Below are positions 36,608 to 47,100 of a DNA stretch of 64,000 nucleotides, in pieces. The DNA is taken from contig CM072511.1 of NCBI GenBank assembly GCA_036898135.1, forward strand, positions 154,345,425 to 154,409,424, given 5' to 3'. The notes below the pieces were generated by a model that did no database searches, was not told the origin of the DNA, and was given only the letters and a program-made list of their open reading frames with translations. Origin of the DNA: Oncomelania hupensis (Eukaryota > Mollusca > Gastropoda > Littorinimorpha > Pomatiopsidae). Position numbers and translations under genes: made by a program. Within the stretch, counting starts at the first letter, position 1. Each line of letters starts with the position of its first letter.

Positions 36608-37176
36608 TAATATGGGAGTTAAAAACGGACAGGCCCAACATCGCCCCCTCAGCTAATCAACGTAAGTAGGGGAGTCAAACGGGGACAGGACCAAAACCGA
36701 CCCCTACCGATCAGGTGCATCAAACAATGCACAAGGGAGTTAAACGTGGACAGGACCAAAAACGCCCCCCTTACACATCAGATGCAGAAAACACTGCATA
36801 GGGGAGTCAAACGGGGACAGGACCAAAACCGCCCCCCCCCCACCCTATTCATCAGAAGAAGCAAACACTGCACAGGGGAGTCAAACGGGGACAGGAGCAA
36901 CACCGCCCCTCCTACACAATTAGTTGTAACTACAAAACACTGCACAGGGGAGTCAAACGGGGACAGGACCAAAACCGACCCCTACCGATCAGGTGCATCA
37001 AACACTGCACAAAGGAGTTAAACGGGGACAGGACCAAAAACGCCCCCCTTACACATCAGATGCAAAAAACACTGCATAGGGGAGTCAAACGGGGACAGGA
37101 CCAAAACCGCACCCCTTACACATCAGATGCAGAAAACACTGCATAGGGGAGTCAAACGGGGACAGAACCAAAACCG
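36608..37176. repeat. ~66-bp tandem array with four-unit higher-order period
   Basis: About nine units carry GGGGAGTCAAACGGGGACAG then GACCAAAACCG, a C-run and AAACACTGCA. Starts are near 36613, 36667, 36733, 36799, 36873, 36945, 37010, 37077 and 37144. The block ACCCCTACCGATCAGGTGCA recurs after 278 bp together with the unit following it, which indicates duplication of a four-unit block. Confidence 0.92.
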
Positions 37177-37310
37177 TTCAGTTTTACCACTATGGTTGTT
37201 TCAGTAGATCTTTTATGCGGATAGGGGGTTGTCCGGTCCTGATTTGGCTCGGAAGAGTCCGCTGGACCTAAAGCAATAATCATGTAATGTAATGTAATGT
37301 CTCCACTTGC
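37177..37310 (+). repeat. Repeat B, 3' portion with TAATG tail
   Basis: TTCAGTTTTACCACTATGGT, GTCCGGTCCTGATTTGGCTC and GGAAGAGTCCGCTGGACC, then TAATGTAATGTAATG. It lies at the end of the 66-bp array. Confidence 0.85.
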
Positions 37311-37673
37311 AGCGTCTGGGCAATTAGTCTGACACCCAGACAACTGAGCACAATCCTGGGCTACCGGATACTGGAGAGAAGGGACCTATAGCGCTTGCTG
37401 TGTGCATTTGTGCAGCCGTCACACAAAATCTTTTAAAGTCCATGCAATGGAATGCGTGCCTGCACAGACTAGACCTCGGTTTATAATTTCATCCTCCTGT
37501 GCAGGGAAAACACAAGAGTCTCATGGTCTTATTATGTTTTTTGTTTGTTGGGCACTCCAGGTCTTCAACTGCATTGTACGGGTTGCAATGTAATCACTTG
37601 ACATTGTTTGCCGGAGCTTATATCGCTGAGCCAACTGCGCTCCTTGTCTCACCTGTGTTCCTCCAAAATTACC
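37311..37673. other. Noncoding, nothing recognised
   Basis: No coding signal. Confidence 0.4.
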
Positions 37674-37687
37674 TGCTTTAAACTAAT

Positions 37688-37875
37688 CCTTCCTATCCTA
37701 TCCCGTAACTCGAAAGTCGTTGGGCCACCACAGATGATCGTTTAACCAGCATACTCCATCTTTCTCTGTCCTCAGCAATCCTCATGGCTTCATTCAGTGT
37801 CAAGCCAGTCCATTCTCGAACGTTGTCTTCCCACCTTTTTTTCTTTTGTCTCCCTCTTCTTCTGCCTCTGCAGGA
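37688..37875 (-). pseudogene. RTE 3' fragment with target-site duplication
   Basis: 188 bp covering the last ~55 codons of the RTE ORF on the minus strand (WEDN.REWTGLTLNEAMRIAED) and a CCTTCCTATCC tail. Flanking TGCTTTAAACTAAT (37674-37687) and TGCTTTAAACGAAT (37876-37889) match 13 of 14, a clear duplication from target-primed insertion. Confidence 0.92.
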
Positions 37876-37889
37876 TGCTTTAAACGAAT

Positions 37890-38368
37890 GCTACCAAAAA
37901 AATAATAATAAGCATCATATTTCACGGGAAAAGACGAAACAAAATGCAGCAATACATAAAGGATTGCCTGTAAAATTGGCCTGAAACAACCAAAAGACCA
38001 CCGTTAAAACAGAAGCTTGTATGCTATGCTGGCTGGTCCATCTCTCTATATAATAAGTAAGGCTTTTAACACTTCTCTTCAGTCTTCTTTGTTACACACC
38101 CTAGCTTACATACTTGATGATTCTATCATGGGTTCATCTCTACTGAGAGCTTTTAACATCCAACCCATAGTATGGAAAGTGTGATCTCACATAGATTTTC
38201 TTCCAGTGTGTAATAACCGTGTTCATCTCTTCCGACAAACACTATATTACGATTTACATTAGTGCATTTTGTATGATCTTCCGATGTCATGGTGGTTGTC
38301 GTTGTCGTGTTCATCGGCTCTCTCTTCTTACTGCTCCTTCTCGTCATTGTCGTCGTCCTTCTCCTCCC

Positions 38369-38369
<1 letters not shown>
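37890..38369. other. Noncoding, nothing recognised
   Basis: CTGGTCCATCTCTC and CTTTTAACATCCAACCC could belong to a decayed LINE. There is not enough to call. Confidence 0.3.

Positions 38370-38421
<52 letters not shown>
38370..38421. repeat. (ATC)n microsatellite
   Basis: About 17 ATC units. Confidence 0.96.
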
Positions 38422-38424
<3 letters not shown>

Positions 38425-38462
38425 GTATCAGTAGCTGCAGTAGCGGTAGAAGTTAATTGTCC

Positions 38463-38645
38463 TGTGCATGAACACACCCAGTATGCACAATATGTCCATT
38501 CTCCCTGCGGCCGTCCAGGATGGTTCAGTTGTCTGATGTGTTGGGCGATGCGCTTACAGCAGCGAATTGGCCCCTTTGAGGACGTTCCTGCTCCCGCCAG
38601 TACCTTGACCAGCTCTTGAGCTGGTGAGGCGCTATATACAAGTTT
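38463..38645 (+). repeat. SINE-1 3' half
   Basis: ACACACCCAGTATGCACAAT, ATTCTCCCTGCGGCCGTCCA and AGGCGCTATATACAAG align in order with 51500-51715. Confidence 0.75.
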
Positions 38646-39240
38646 GTAAGAGTAATCTTTAGAAATAATCACACGATTCTGTTTCCAGACGTTAAGCAGC
38701 AAGCAGGCGCAGTACTCGCTTGGGTTGGTGCTAGCTTTTCTTCTTCTTCTCCTCTTCCTCCTCGCTCTCCTTCTTAGCACCATTTTCACAACCACCACCA
38801 CCACCAAAGAGTTGCACTATTCGCTGGCCGCCGGAGAAACAACATGCTCACAATAGTATGGTGGAGTTAGGATCGAACCAACATTCCCGTCTCCTCTTCC
38901 CTCCCCCATGCCCACCCTCTACCCCCTCCTCCCCTTGCTGCAAAGGTGTAGCGCCATGAACTCGATCTCCTTGAACGGCAATGGATTAATAATACAGGGA
39001 TCGCTGCGCCAACCCAACGGATTGCGATAGCGTATCAAATCATTACTAGAAAAAACAGTTATTATCATATCCTTGTATGCGAAAGTCGAAGCTGATATCA
39101 CGTGCTCTGCATATCATTTGCCTTGGGCAAATAAGACTTGACAGTTCGACAAATGTACCCATACTGTTTTGCCCTCCTAATAGACACAGTCAGACGTACT
39201 GAAAGGCTGACTGACAGACAGGCACACAAACAACGAACCA
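38646..39240. other. Noncoding, nothing recognised
   Basis: TTC/CTC-rich at 38728-38775. GGTTCGATCC (minus, near 38875) is box B-like, but no box A accompanies it. Confidence 0.35.
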
Positions 39241-39252
39241 ACAGACACACAC

Positions 39253-39410
39253 TTAAACACACACACACACACACACGCGCGCGCGCATATTATGCGCACA
39301 GTTAGATAAATAACATAATTATGCTATTATTCACTTGGATGCCAAGAAAACTAAGGTATCGCGTTTCATATAATCGCCCGAATATCTCTCTCTCTCTCTC
39401 TCTCGCTCTC

Positions 39411-39454
<44 letters not shown>

Positions 39455-39547
39455 TCTCTCCCTCCCTCCCTGTCTCGTAATATAGCCAATATTTATTATC
39501 TCAGTCTCACACACTCACTCACGCACGCACGCACACGCATACAAACA

Positions 39548-39580
<33 letters not shown>
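39253..39580. repeat. (CA)n, (CG)n, (CT)n and (AC)n microsatellites
   Basis: Short CA/CG runs, about 40 CT units with CG and CC interruptions at 39386-39472, and AC units at 39540-39570. Confidence 0.94.
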
Positions 39581-39754
39581 ACGTGCACTCACTCACACTC
39601 GTCTACCCATCCAACCAATGTATTCTTTGTTAAAAGACAACTATAACAACAACCACGTATAACTGCACACTGCGTAGCCGAGATTCTTTGAGGCTTACGT
39701 TTGCCTCTCCACCAGTGGGGTAGTCTGCAACGAAAAGTTCTACAACCCAATCTC

Positions 39755-40325
39755 CACCCCCGTTGGGGTGCCGGGGGTTTCAGTGTAAATAGTATCCCCA
39801 CTTTCTGGAAATTTAGTGCTTTAAATTCCCACTGTCGCTGTCTTTCTCATTTGCTCTTTCTCATTCCTGCTCTGTTCTACCAATCTGCTATACTATCTTC
39901 TTCTTCCTAGACCAGTCACCTACGTTTTTTCTTGAAAACTCTTCCGGGACAAGACTCCTTATTTGTGTATGAGGTCTGTTGGATCAGCTTGGGAATATTG
40001 GACGCTTTCTGCCAGTTGGTCACTAGGGCTTCCTATGATGTTATTATTTGGCAATGTAGGCATTTTATATGTGTTTTGTTGATAATATATAATGATGTTT
40101 GTATTCTATTTTGTTTTTGTAAACGGGGGCTCGATAAATTAGAGTACAGCCTCAGCGTCCCCTACGTGGGATGTCTTTATTGTAAAGTGACTGGCTGGTG
40201 GAGAGCTTTCAGTTTTACCACTAGGGTTGTTTCAGCAGATCTTTTATGCGGATCAGGGGTTGTCCGGTCCTGATTTGGCTCGGAAGAGTCCGCTGGACCT
40301 AAAGCAATAATGATGTAATGTAATG
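39755..40325 (+). repeat. Repeat B, nearly complete
   Basis: Runs from CCCCGTTGGGGTGCCGGGGG through GTGTAAATAGTATCCCCAC to GGTCCTGATTTGGCTCGGAA and AAAGCAATAATGATG, with a TAATGTAATG tail. It has no ORF and no tRNA-like promoter. Confidence 0.88.
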
Positions 40326-40391
40326 TACTGTCTCTATTTCAATATGACTCTATTTGTGTGTATGTGTGTGTGTGTGCGTTTGTGTGTGTGT

Positions 40392-40655
40392 GGTTAATAT
40401 TTTATAATGATGTTTATATTCGAATTTGTTTGTGTAAACGGGCTTTCGATAAATAAGAGTAAACCTCACGTACCCTGCATCGTATGCCTTTATTGTAAAG
40501 TGATCAGCCGGTGGGGGGCTTTTTGTGTTACAATTAGGGTTGTTTCAGCAGATCTTTTATACGCGTCGGAGATGGGTCCTCTTTCAATCAAGTTGTGGTC
40601 CTGATCTGGCTTTGTTCAGTCCGCTGGACCCTATAAACAATGACTATCTATCTAA
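40392..40655 (+). repeat. Repeat B, 3' half with ATCT tail
   Basis: TTAATATTTTATAATGATGT, GTTGTTTCAGCAGATCTTTT and GTCCGCTGGACCCTATAAAC followed by TATCTATCTA. It belongs to the CCCTATAA 3'-end subfamily, like 19290. Confidence 0.85.
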
Positions 40656-40712
40656 GCACCACCAACAAGAAGAAGAACAATAACATCAAATATTGAAATG
40701 TACAAAAACGGT

Positions 40713-40844
40713 CGGTGAAGAAACGGAAACACCGATGGTATGGCCACGTTACCAGAGCATCAGGCCTTGCAAAGACCATTCTACAAGGCACGATGCAAGA
40801 AGGCAGAAGAAGAGAGAGACAGAAAAAGAGGTGGGAGGACAAGT
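40713..40844 (+). pseudogene. RTE internal fragment
   Basis: Matches RTE residues about 952-996 (VKKRKHRWYGHVTR, GLAKTILQGT, RWED). It lacks the 3' end and tail, so it is a deletion remnant and not a fresh truncated insertion. Confidence 0.85.
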
Positions 40845-40883
40845 TTAACACATGACTTTACCTTTTGCAATCGATGAAGAATG

Positions 40884-41199
40884 ATGCTTTTGAAAATAAG
40901 ACATGCTAAGTTTGACGATTCAAATCCGTTTCGTTACACAGTTATTGAGCTTTCAAATCGGCATTTTTTAGCTGGCTGTTCAAAAGCAATTAGCAAAGAA
41001 AGTGACGTCACGAGGTTACAGAAAAGAGGAATCTAGCAGTAGCAAGCAAAATGTTGACATCAGTCCACTTCAGTTACAACTTTTCCAAAACAAACCCTAC
41101 GCATCTGACGCTGATAAGGGTGGTGAGAAGAGTGAACAGTCAGATCTGACAGATCATGGAAATGATTTGGTGAATGAATCAATGTATGGAATTGCATAA
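40884..41199 (+). pseudogene. Coding-like segment in two frames
   Basis: The first frame reads MMLLKIRHAKFDDSNPFRY, TVIELSNRHFLAGCSKAISK and ESDVTR, then stops. From there a second frame continues GYRKEESSSSKQNVDISPL, QLQLFQNKPYASDADKGGEK and DHGNDLVNESMYGIA to a stop. Both look protein-like, and one frameshift near 41010 would join them. A decayed gene copy or a missed short intron would both explain this. No family recognised. Confidence 0.35.
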
Positions 41200-41576
41200 T
41201 CATCCCAGCTTGTCATTATATTCTTTTTATTATGGCGCCGTGGACACACCAATGCCATTCAGAATTTGCAACACCAACACAAACACCACCACACCACCAA
41301 CAAAATAAAACAAAATGTCAGGCAAATCGATTTGATTAGCGTGTGCCGAGAACGATTCACAAGCCATGGATATTATGCAAGATACAAGCTCTTTCGTCTT
41401 TTGCGATGTTGATTCAAAGGGGCAATAATTAACACAATCACACTAAGCAAAAAGTGAAAAAGATTAATTTGGATTCAGATATAATTGTACTGTAATGAAA
41501 TTATTAGTAACGAAGTTTGTTTAATGTTTTTATTATGGCATACGTGCGTGATCGGAGTGTACAAAATGTGTGTAGC

Positions 41577-41600
41577 AAAAAAAAAAAAAAAAAAAAAAAA
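41577..41600. repeat. A-run of 24
   Basis: Homopolymer. No element is evident at its 5' side. Confidence 0.8.
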
Positions 41601-41749
41601 AGGAACATCTAAAATTAATATTTTTGGATGAAAATTGTTAGTTTTTGAAGAATTGTCGTTTATTGTGCATGCCTTTATAAAATCAAATGCAACACCAATA
41701 ACTGTACATAATTCATTTGATGGTAATAATAATAATACATAATAATAAT

Positions 41750-42236
41750 ACATTCCAAAGTAAGACTGCTGCGCTCCCTTGTCATCTCCATCTTCCTATA
41801 TGCTTGCGAAGCATGGACCCTCACAGCAGATCTCCAACGAAGAATACAAAGCATGGAGATGAGGTGCTACAGAAGACTTCTGGGCATTTCCTATACACAA
41901 CACATCACCAACGACGAAGTCCGACAGACTATCACACAAGCCATTGGACAACACGATGACCTGCTCACAGGGGTGAAGAAACGGAAACTCCGATGGTATG
42001 GCCACGTCACCAGATCATCAGGCCTTGCAAAGACTATTCTGCAAGGCACAGTGCAAGGAGGTAGAAGAAGAGAGAGACCGAAAAAGAGGTGGGAGGACAA
42101 CATTCGAGAATGGACTGGTTTGACACTGAGCGAAGCCATCAGGGCTGCTGAGGACAGAGAAAGATGGAGTATGCTGGTTAAACGATCATCTGTGGTGCCC
42201 CTACGACCTCAGGGTTACGGGACAGGATAGGATAGG
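41750..42236 (+). pseudogene. RTE 3' fragment, open frame
   Basis: 487 bp starting at the residue ~881 region (TTCCAAAGTAAGACTGCTGC). It encodes ISYTQHITNDEVRQTITQ, VKKRKLRWYGHVTRSSGLAK and WTGLTLSEAIRAAEDRERW with only a few changes, ending GGATAGGATAGG. The frame is open over 125 codons, so insertion is recent. Candidate duplications are obscured by AT-rich flanks. Confidence 0.92.
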
Positions 42237-42624
42237 TAATAAAGATTGGTTGAATTGAAAGGAATTGAATTGAATGATGACTTACCTGTTGCTTGACATG
42301 TAGTAGTGACGTTCAAATACGAATCACCGAATGCTCTTTTACCAAACAACGTGCTCTTAAATATTTAGTTCATAAACTTTTCTTTGCAAAAGCAAACAGA
42401 CAGGTAAATTTGTAAGCAAGTTTTCATGGTAAAATTGTCTGAATCTGCGTACAAGTCTAATCCTTTTTAGATGCGAGGAATGATAGGAAAGGTCTATATC
42501 CCTTTATCTGCTGTTAGTGGTCTGTGTCAGTGGAATTGTACATGAGGGCCATTTTGCTCGGTCCTCTGTTTCGCCAGGGTATTGATAATTGTAATATTTA
42601 ATATTTTTCGCCATAGCGCTGAGG
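42237..42624. other. Noncoding, nothing recognised
   Basis: Includes the presumed 3' untranslated region of the P450 exon (below 42625 on the minus strand). Confidence 0.4.
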
Positions 42625-42812
42625 TCAAATTTGGTTCCTCGGCACAGCCCGGATCTTAAAAGGTCGAGGTGTATTGATAACTCCGAAGGCTCCCTCCAAA
42701 AATGGCAAATGATCTGGATCCTCCGGTATCAGTTGGAAGTTCTGAATGAGGGAAGTGATGTACAGGAACAATTCCGTACGACCCAACAACTCTCCCGGAC
42801 ACGTTCGCCGAC
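42625..42812 (-). CDS. Cytochrome P450 (CYP2-clan-like) terminal exon
   Basis: The exon opens after GTCAACAG| and reads GRRTCPGELLGRTELFLYI, then TSLIQNFQLIPEDPDHLP, FLEGAFGVINTPRPFKIRAV and PRNQI before TGA. It contains most of the heme-binding signature F..GRR.CPGE; its Cys is the thiolate ligand that holds the heme iron in monooxygenases of the endoplasmic reticulum. PF.IRAVPR is the usual CYP2-type C-terminus. The intron falls in phase 1 just before GRR.C, where CYP2-type genes usually have their last intron. Upstream exons should lie above 42812 on the minus strand. None was found nearby, so the gene either has a very long intron full of repeats or this is an orphan exon. Confidence 0.9.
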
Positions 42813-42905
42813 CTGTTGACAATTATTTTCATCTATTGCACCATCATTATTGTCTTCATTATCCAGCAATTCTCAATACCATACTATCGCAACTGGTTTG
42901 AATGT

Positions 42906-42917
42906 GGTGTGTGTGTG

Positions 42918-42961
<44 letters not shown>

Positions 42962-42985
42962 TGTGTGTGTGTGTGTGTGTGTGTC
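42906..42985. repeat. (GT)n microsatellite
   Basis: About 38 GT units with three interruptions, just upstream (minus strand) of the P450 exon acceptor. Confidence 0.95.
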
Positions 42986-43296
42986 TTTGTCTTTGGGCAT
43001 TTTTGCTGACACACACGATAAAACACACCCGCATACCACCGACCCGCTATTTCTGCCGATGCCACCAGAACGAGATGAACCTTCAGCCGACATCATGGAT
43101 CGCTATTTTTACCATTTTTGCAAAAGATTTTTAAAGTCGGCGAAACTCGATACACCTGTGTGTTGGACACTTGTCCTGAAATGGAGAGGGACCCTCTATA
43201 CACTCGTGTCATCACTTGCCATGACCAATCTTCGCATCTTCGTGACCTCAAAGTAGCATGCACAGTTTAATTTTTTGTTTTTTTTTTCCTCATCAG

Positions 43297-43356
43297 TTGG
43301 CTGTATGCCATTTGCTTGGAAGATTTCCTTGCTGCTATTGAAGGGATTTCAAAAAC
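43297..43356 (+). CDS. Putative 60-bp internal exon
   Basis: TTTTTTTTTCCTCATCAG| followed 60 bp later by AAAAAC|GTAAGTT: a strong acceptor and donor enclose exactly 20 codons. Two of the frames are open (WLYAICLEDFLAAIEGISK or GCMPFAWKISLLLLKGFQK). The family is not recognised. It lies upstream of the acidic exon at 44274 on the same strand and may belong to the same gene. Confidence 0.45.
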
Positions 43357-44105
43357 GTAAGTTTTTATTTTATTTTATTTTATTATTATAGTTTAATTTA
43401 TTAATGTATGTGCTGAGTTCTAGTTCTATTTATAGTTTTTAAGTGAATAAAATTAATCGCGAAGAGACTGTATCTATCAGATTATCTGTTTGAAAATATC
43501 AGGCAAGCTCATTCTAATCTCATTCTCAGCAGATTGTATTCTACCTACATAAATTAAAATAAAAATTAAAATAATTACAATCAGTGTTTAGATAGCCTAT
43601 GTAAAAGATCTAAGCTAGCATCGCCTGTTTGCAATGTATGCATGTTTCATTTGATGAATTAGATCTAGGCTGGCCACAGGCTCTGAAATCTTTTCTTTCG
43701 TCTTTGTAAACTCGTGGGCCTCCTACATACATACATAGTATGTAATTGAGGTCTACGACGAGACTTCGCAGCCTGTGGGCTGGCTTCGTCCTTCTTCACT
43801 CTCAATACACCTACTTTGAGTCTGTGCGCCAGTCAGTCAGTGGATTCTGCAACATTTCAACTCAGATTCAGATTCACTCATTCCGAAGTGAATTTGATTT
43901 TTATAATTTACTCACCAGTGGTGATTTACTAAGTACTGCTTGAAGGAAATAAACACTGATTGCATTGACGATCAATATAGTTCTCTTGACTTTTTACTTT
44001 TCCTTCAGTTTATGATGAAAATCTAGTGCCTGTTCTGAAAAAAAAGGACTTGATGCTCCTATTAGTTTTCTTCCATGCATACATGTCTGTAAAAATGTAA
44101 TTATT

Positions 44106-44170
44106 ACAATACAATACAATACAATACAACAAATCTTTATTATCCCATAAGGAACTTCACAGCAATGTAT
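44106..44170 (-). repeat. LINE-like 3' end with (AATAC)n tail
   Basis: TACAATACAATACAATACAA precedes AATCTTTATTATCCCATAAG, in the arrangement of a minus-strand LINE 3' end with a tandem tail. Confidence 0.55.
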
Positions 44171-44273
44171 GTCAGGCATATAAAACATATAATTATATTA
44201 TATATTATATTAGACAGTATACACTGGCTGTGTAACTGTAACTGTAATGTTTTTGTTTGTTTGTTTCTTCCAG

Positions 44274-44337
44274 AGGTGTAATACAGAACAAGACAAGCAG
44301 AGACAGGGAAGAAGAAGATGTGCCTGGACTGGAAATG
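44274..44337 (+). CDS. Acidic exon, copy 1, of a SANT-domain gene
   Basis: Bounded by TTTGTTTCTTCCAG| and GAAATG|GTAAGAA. The frame ending in phase 0 reads GVIQNKTSRDREEEDVPGLEM. It joins in phase with the exon at 51132 (VTHQTKRRRIGV). The 3' half and about 150 bp of downstream intron are duplicated at 48810-49026. The intron after this exon contains the CR1-like LINE (44495-48128). No function is assigned to the acidic segment. Confidence 0.5.
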
Positions 44338-44840
44338 GTAAGAACATTATTTCTGTTGATGCCATGTGATCGTCATAAAGAGGAAAGACTATTACATGTA
44401 TCCCAATCAAAACAAGTGTCTTTAGTTGTTGGATCAGTAAAATGAAGCATAATATTGCCAGTAACTTGAGGTGGTGAGTGAATCCTTTGGCAGTTGAAAA
44501 CCAGAGAATTTTATGCCCAGAACAGCATGGGTTTCGCAAGGGTCGCTCCTGTGAGTCGCGGCTGCTTGGACTGGTGGACGAGGCGTCGGAAGTACTCGAG
44601 GGCGGCCATCAAGTGGATCTTCTGGTCCTAGATTTCACCAAGGCTTTTGACAAGGCGAGCCAATGCCTGCTTCTCCATAAGCTCAACTACCTTGGCATCA
44701 GCGGCAAGATCAACAGATGGATTGGCAGCTTCCTCTCTGACAGAAGGCAGACAGTGCTAGTAAACGGCACCAGCTCGGAGTACGCAGCAGTCGAATCGGG
44801 AGTACCTCAAGGCTCAGTCCTAGGCCCGAGCTTGTTCCTC

Positions 44841-44842
44841 AT

Positions 44843-44920
<78 letters not shown>
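44841..44920. repeat. (TA)n at the left edge of the nested element
   Basis: About 38 TA units replacing the short TATATA of the RT coding sequence. Confidence 0.95.
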
Positions 44921-44925
<5 letters not shown>

Positions 44926-45275
44926 CTGTCTCAAAAGGTCAACCTAGGAATGTGACATTGCAGCAAAAAATTGAAAAGTGACTGAGACTTGCAGTTTTGA
45001 TGTTAATGTGTGGTCTTAAGCTTAAATTTCATGAAAATAACATTTTAAACAAAATGTCTTTTCTGTTTACAGAGATATGCTTGGTAATAGGGGTGAAGGT
45101 GGCATGTGTCGCGTGTGACAGTGGACAAAAGAAAATTTTTAATAAATTAAAGAAAATAACAGCTAAGCAATTTCCAAACACAGCCCAAGTAAGCATATTA
45201 CTATTGAAGAAAAAGTATTAATTTACTTTTAGTATAAAGCATTTACCAGTACAAAAATTTTGAAATGATAACTTT

Positions 45276-45830
45276 GTCCTGTCACACGCGACCAAACCAT
45301 GAAGTTTATTTTTTCAAGAAAACAATCAAAACAACTTTAATAAATACCATCCATAGTTTATTTGCCAGTTTACATCTCAAGAAATAAGATATTTTACTAT
45401 AAATTACTAAGTTCTATTTTAATAAGCATGTACCATCCCTATATTTATATATTTTGTCTTTGTCACAACCGACACGTCACAACCAATGAACACTGAAATC
45501 ATGAATTTACTTGTAAAAAGATGGTCATGGAAGAAAAAAGTAATTGCAGCATAAAAAAGTAAACAAAAAAGGACAATGCTTTTAAATAAAATGTATAAAT
45601 TTATTTCAAGTACATCATTATCAGTATAAAAGGGTAAAGTGAAAATGTTGTCCTGTCGCACGCGACCAAACCATGAAGTATATTTTTTCAAGAAAACAAT
45701 CAAAACAACTTTAATAAATACCATCCATAGTTTATTTGCCAGTTTACATCTCAAGAAATAAGATATTTTACTATAAATGAATAAAATCTATTTTAATAAG
45801 CATTTACCATCATATACTCTTTTTTTTGTC
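45276..45830 (+). repeat. 374-bp tandem duplication within the nested element
   Basis: GTCCTGTCACACGCGACCAA, CATGAAGT and TATTTTTTCAAGAAAACAA, then CATCCATAGTTTATTTGCCA, repeat from 45650 with few changes. Confidence 0.9.
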
Positions 45831-45834
45831 TAAA

Positions 45835-45885
45835 GTCGGTTGTGACAACTTTGTCTTTAGTAAAGACAAAGTTGTCACAACCGAC
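45835..45885. repeat. Perfect palindrome, 25-bp arms, 1-base spacer
   Basis: GTCGGTTGTGACAACTTTGT begins one arm (45835-45859) and its exact complement ends the other (45861-45885), with G at 45860 between. The arm ends are the GTCACAACCGAC motif. Transcribed RNA would form a very stable hairpin. Confidence 0.97.
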
Positions 45886-47012
45886 ATGTCACATTCAATG
45901 AACACTGAAATCATGATTAACTAGTAGAATTTAAAAAAAGTAAATTGAGTAGAACACAAAAAAAGGTGAATGGCATATTTACTCATTTGCATATAGCACA
46001 AGAAAGATATAAATAAACTCTGCAAAACAATGCAGTCAAGGAATCACTTCGTCTTTTATCACTAAAAGTAAAAAACGAAAGCAAATTTAAAAGCACGTGT
46101 TTTCATCAGTGCATCAAGTGCGAAAAATGTAAAATAGCATCTGTAATTTAATTTTTAACATAGAATAAACCAGTTTATGTGAAGATAAAAATATTTTCTT
46201 ACAATATTGATAGACTCTTTGATTGGTCGTAACATGTGGTCGGTCGTGACAAGGAAAAAAACAAAATCGATAGAGAAACACCAACCTGGTCTTTTCAAAG
46301 CATCCATCTTGGAATGAAAACTTTGGATCGGAAATCTCAAGAGACTTTCGCGGTAACTATTTCCGTGTGAAAAGGTACTAATCGTCATCAATTTGTTAAA
46401 TTTTCGGATTGGAAATGATGGTTACCGAAAGACAAAGGAATTACTTACGTTCAATTTACAATAAATTTACTATGAAAGAATTATTATTTTCCTACAAAAA
46501 AACATAAATTAGTGAGGATAAGTAATGTTTAATCTGTCAATGATTTGTTTTCTTATTTAATCAGCATGGATGTTTAGCTATCTAAGAAGAAAGGCAAGCA
46601 ACGTTGAGACAAAGTACGTCACGACCGATCACGTCATTTTTACAAACCCCCTAAACATAAATAAAAATGTTTTGCAAAGCTGAAAGACATTTAAAGTTAA
46701 AAATTAACATTAATGCAACACATCAAACATAAAAAGTTCATTTGTTTCACTCAATTTTATTGAAAAGGAGATGGAGTTTTTTCAGGTCACACAGAATGTC
46801 ACATTCGCGCCAACAAAATTTTGTCAATTTTTAGTGGAAAAATAGCAATAAAAAACTTCTTTCAACCTTTGTGTGTGTAATGTTGATATATGTTAGTACC
46901 TAGTTATATTGCTTTTTTATAAATGCAAAGAAAAAGCTTTAATACATGACCGAAATATTTTTTTTTATGGTTCAAAGACTGCATGCTTCCTTTTGGTCAC
47001 CTTTTGAGACAG

Positions 47013-47016
<4 letters not shown>

Positions 47017-47096
<80 letters not shown>
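47017..47096. repeat. (TA)n at the right edge of the nested element
   Basis: About 39 TA units, matching the left side in length. Confidence 0.95.

Positions 47097-47100
<4 letters not shown>

Larger units (their letters stand above)
44921..47016. mobile_element. 2.1-kb TIR transposon of unknown family
   Basis: TGATGCTGTCTCAAAAGGT at the left is exactly inverted at the right (19 bp). The element sits in TA-rich target sequence inside the LINE RT frame. It contains a 374-bp direct repeat (45276 versus 45650, about 110 bp strongly matching), a perfect 25-bp-arm palindrome (45835-45885) and several GTCACRACCGAY motifs. No frame over 80 codons looks like a transposase, so it is probably non-autonomous. 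The small frame VKVACVACDSGQKKIFNKL at about 45090-45190 is not recognised. Confidence 0.82.

Noticed and set aside
36608..37176. CRISPR-like array or coding repeat protein
   Set aside because: The segments between conserved parts are themselves repeated, and frames are broken by C-runs.
42850..43260. Plus-strand gene frame through the GT repeat
   Set aside because: Its left part is microsatellite translation. The right part has no recognisable domain or clear splice site.
46155..46391. Transposase frame in the nested TIR element
   Set aside because: 78 codons without catalytic residues or a recognisable fold. Other frames there are shorter.
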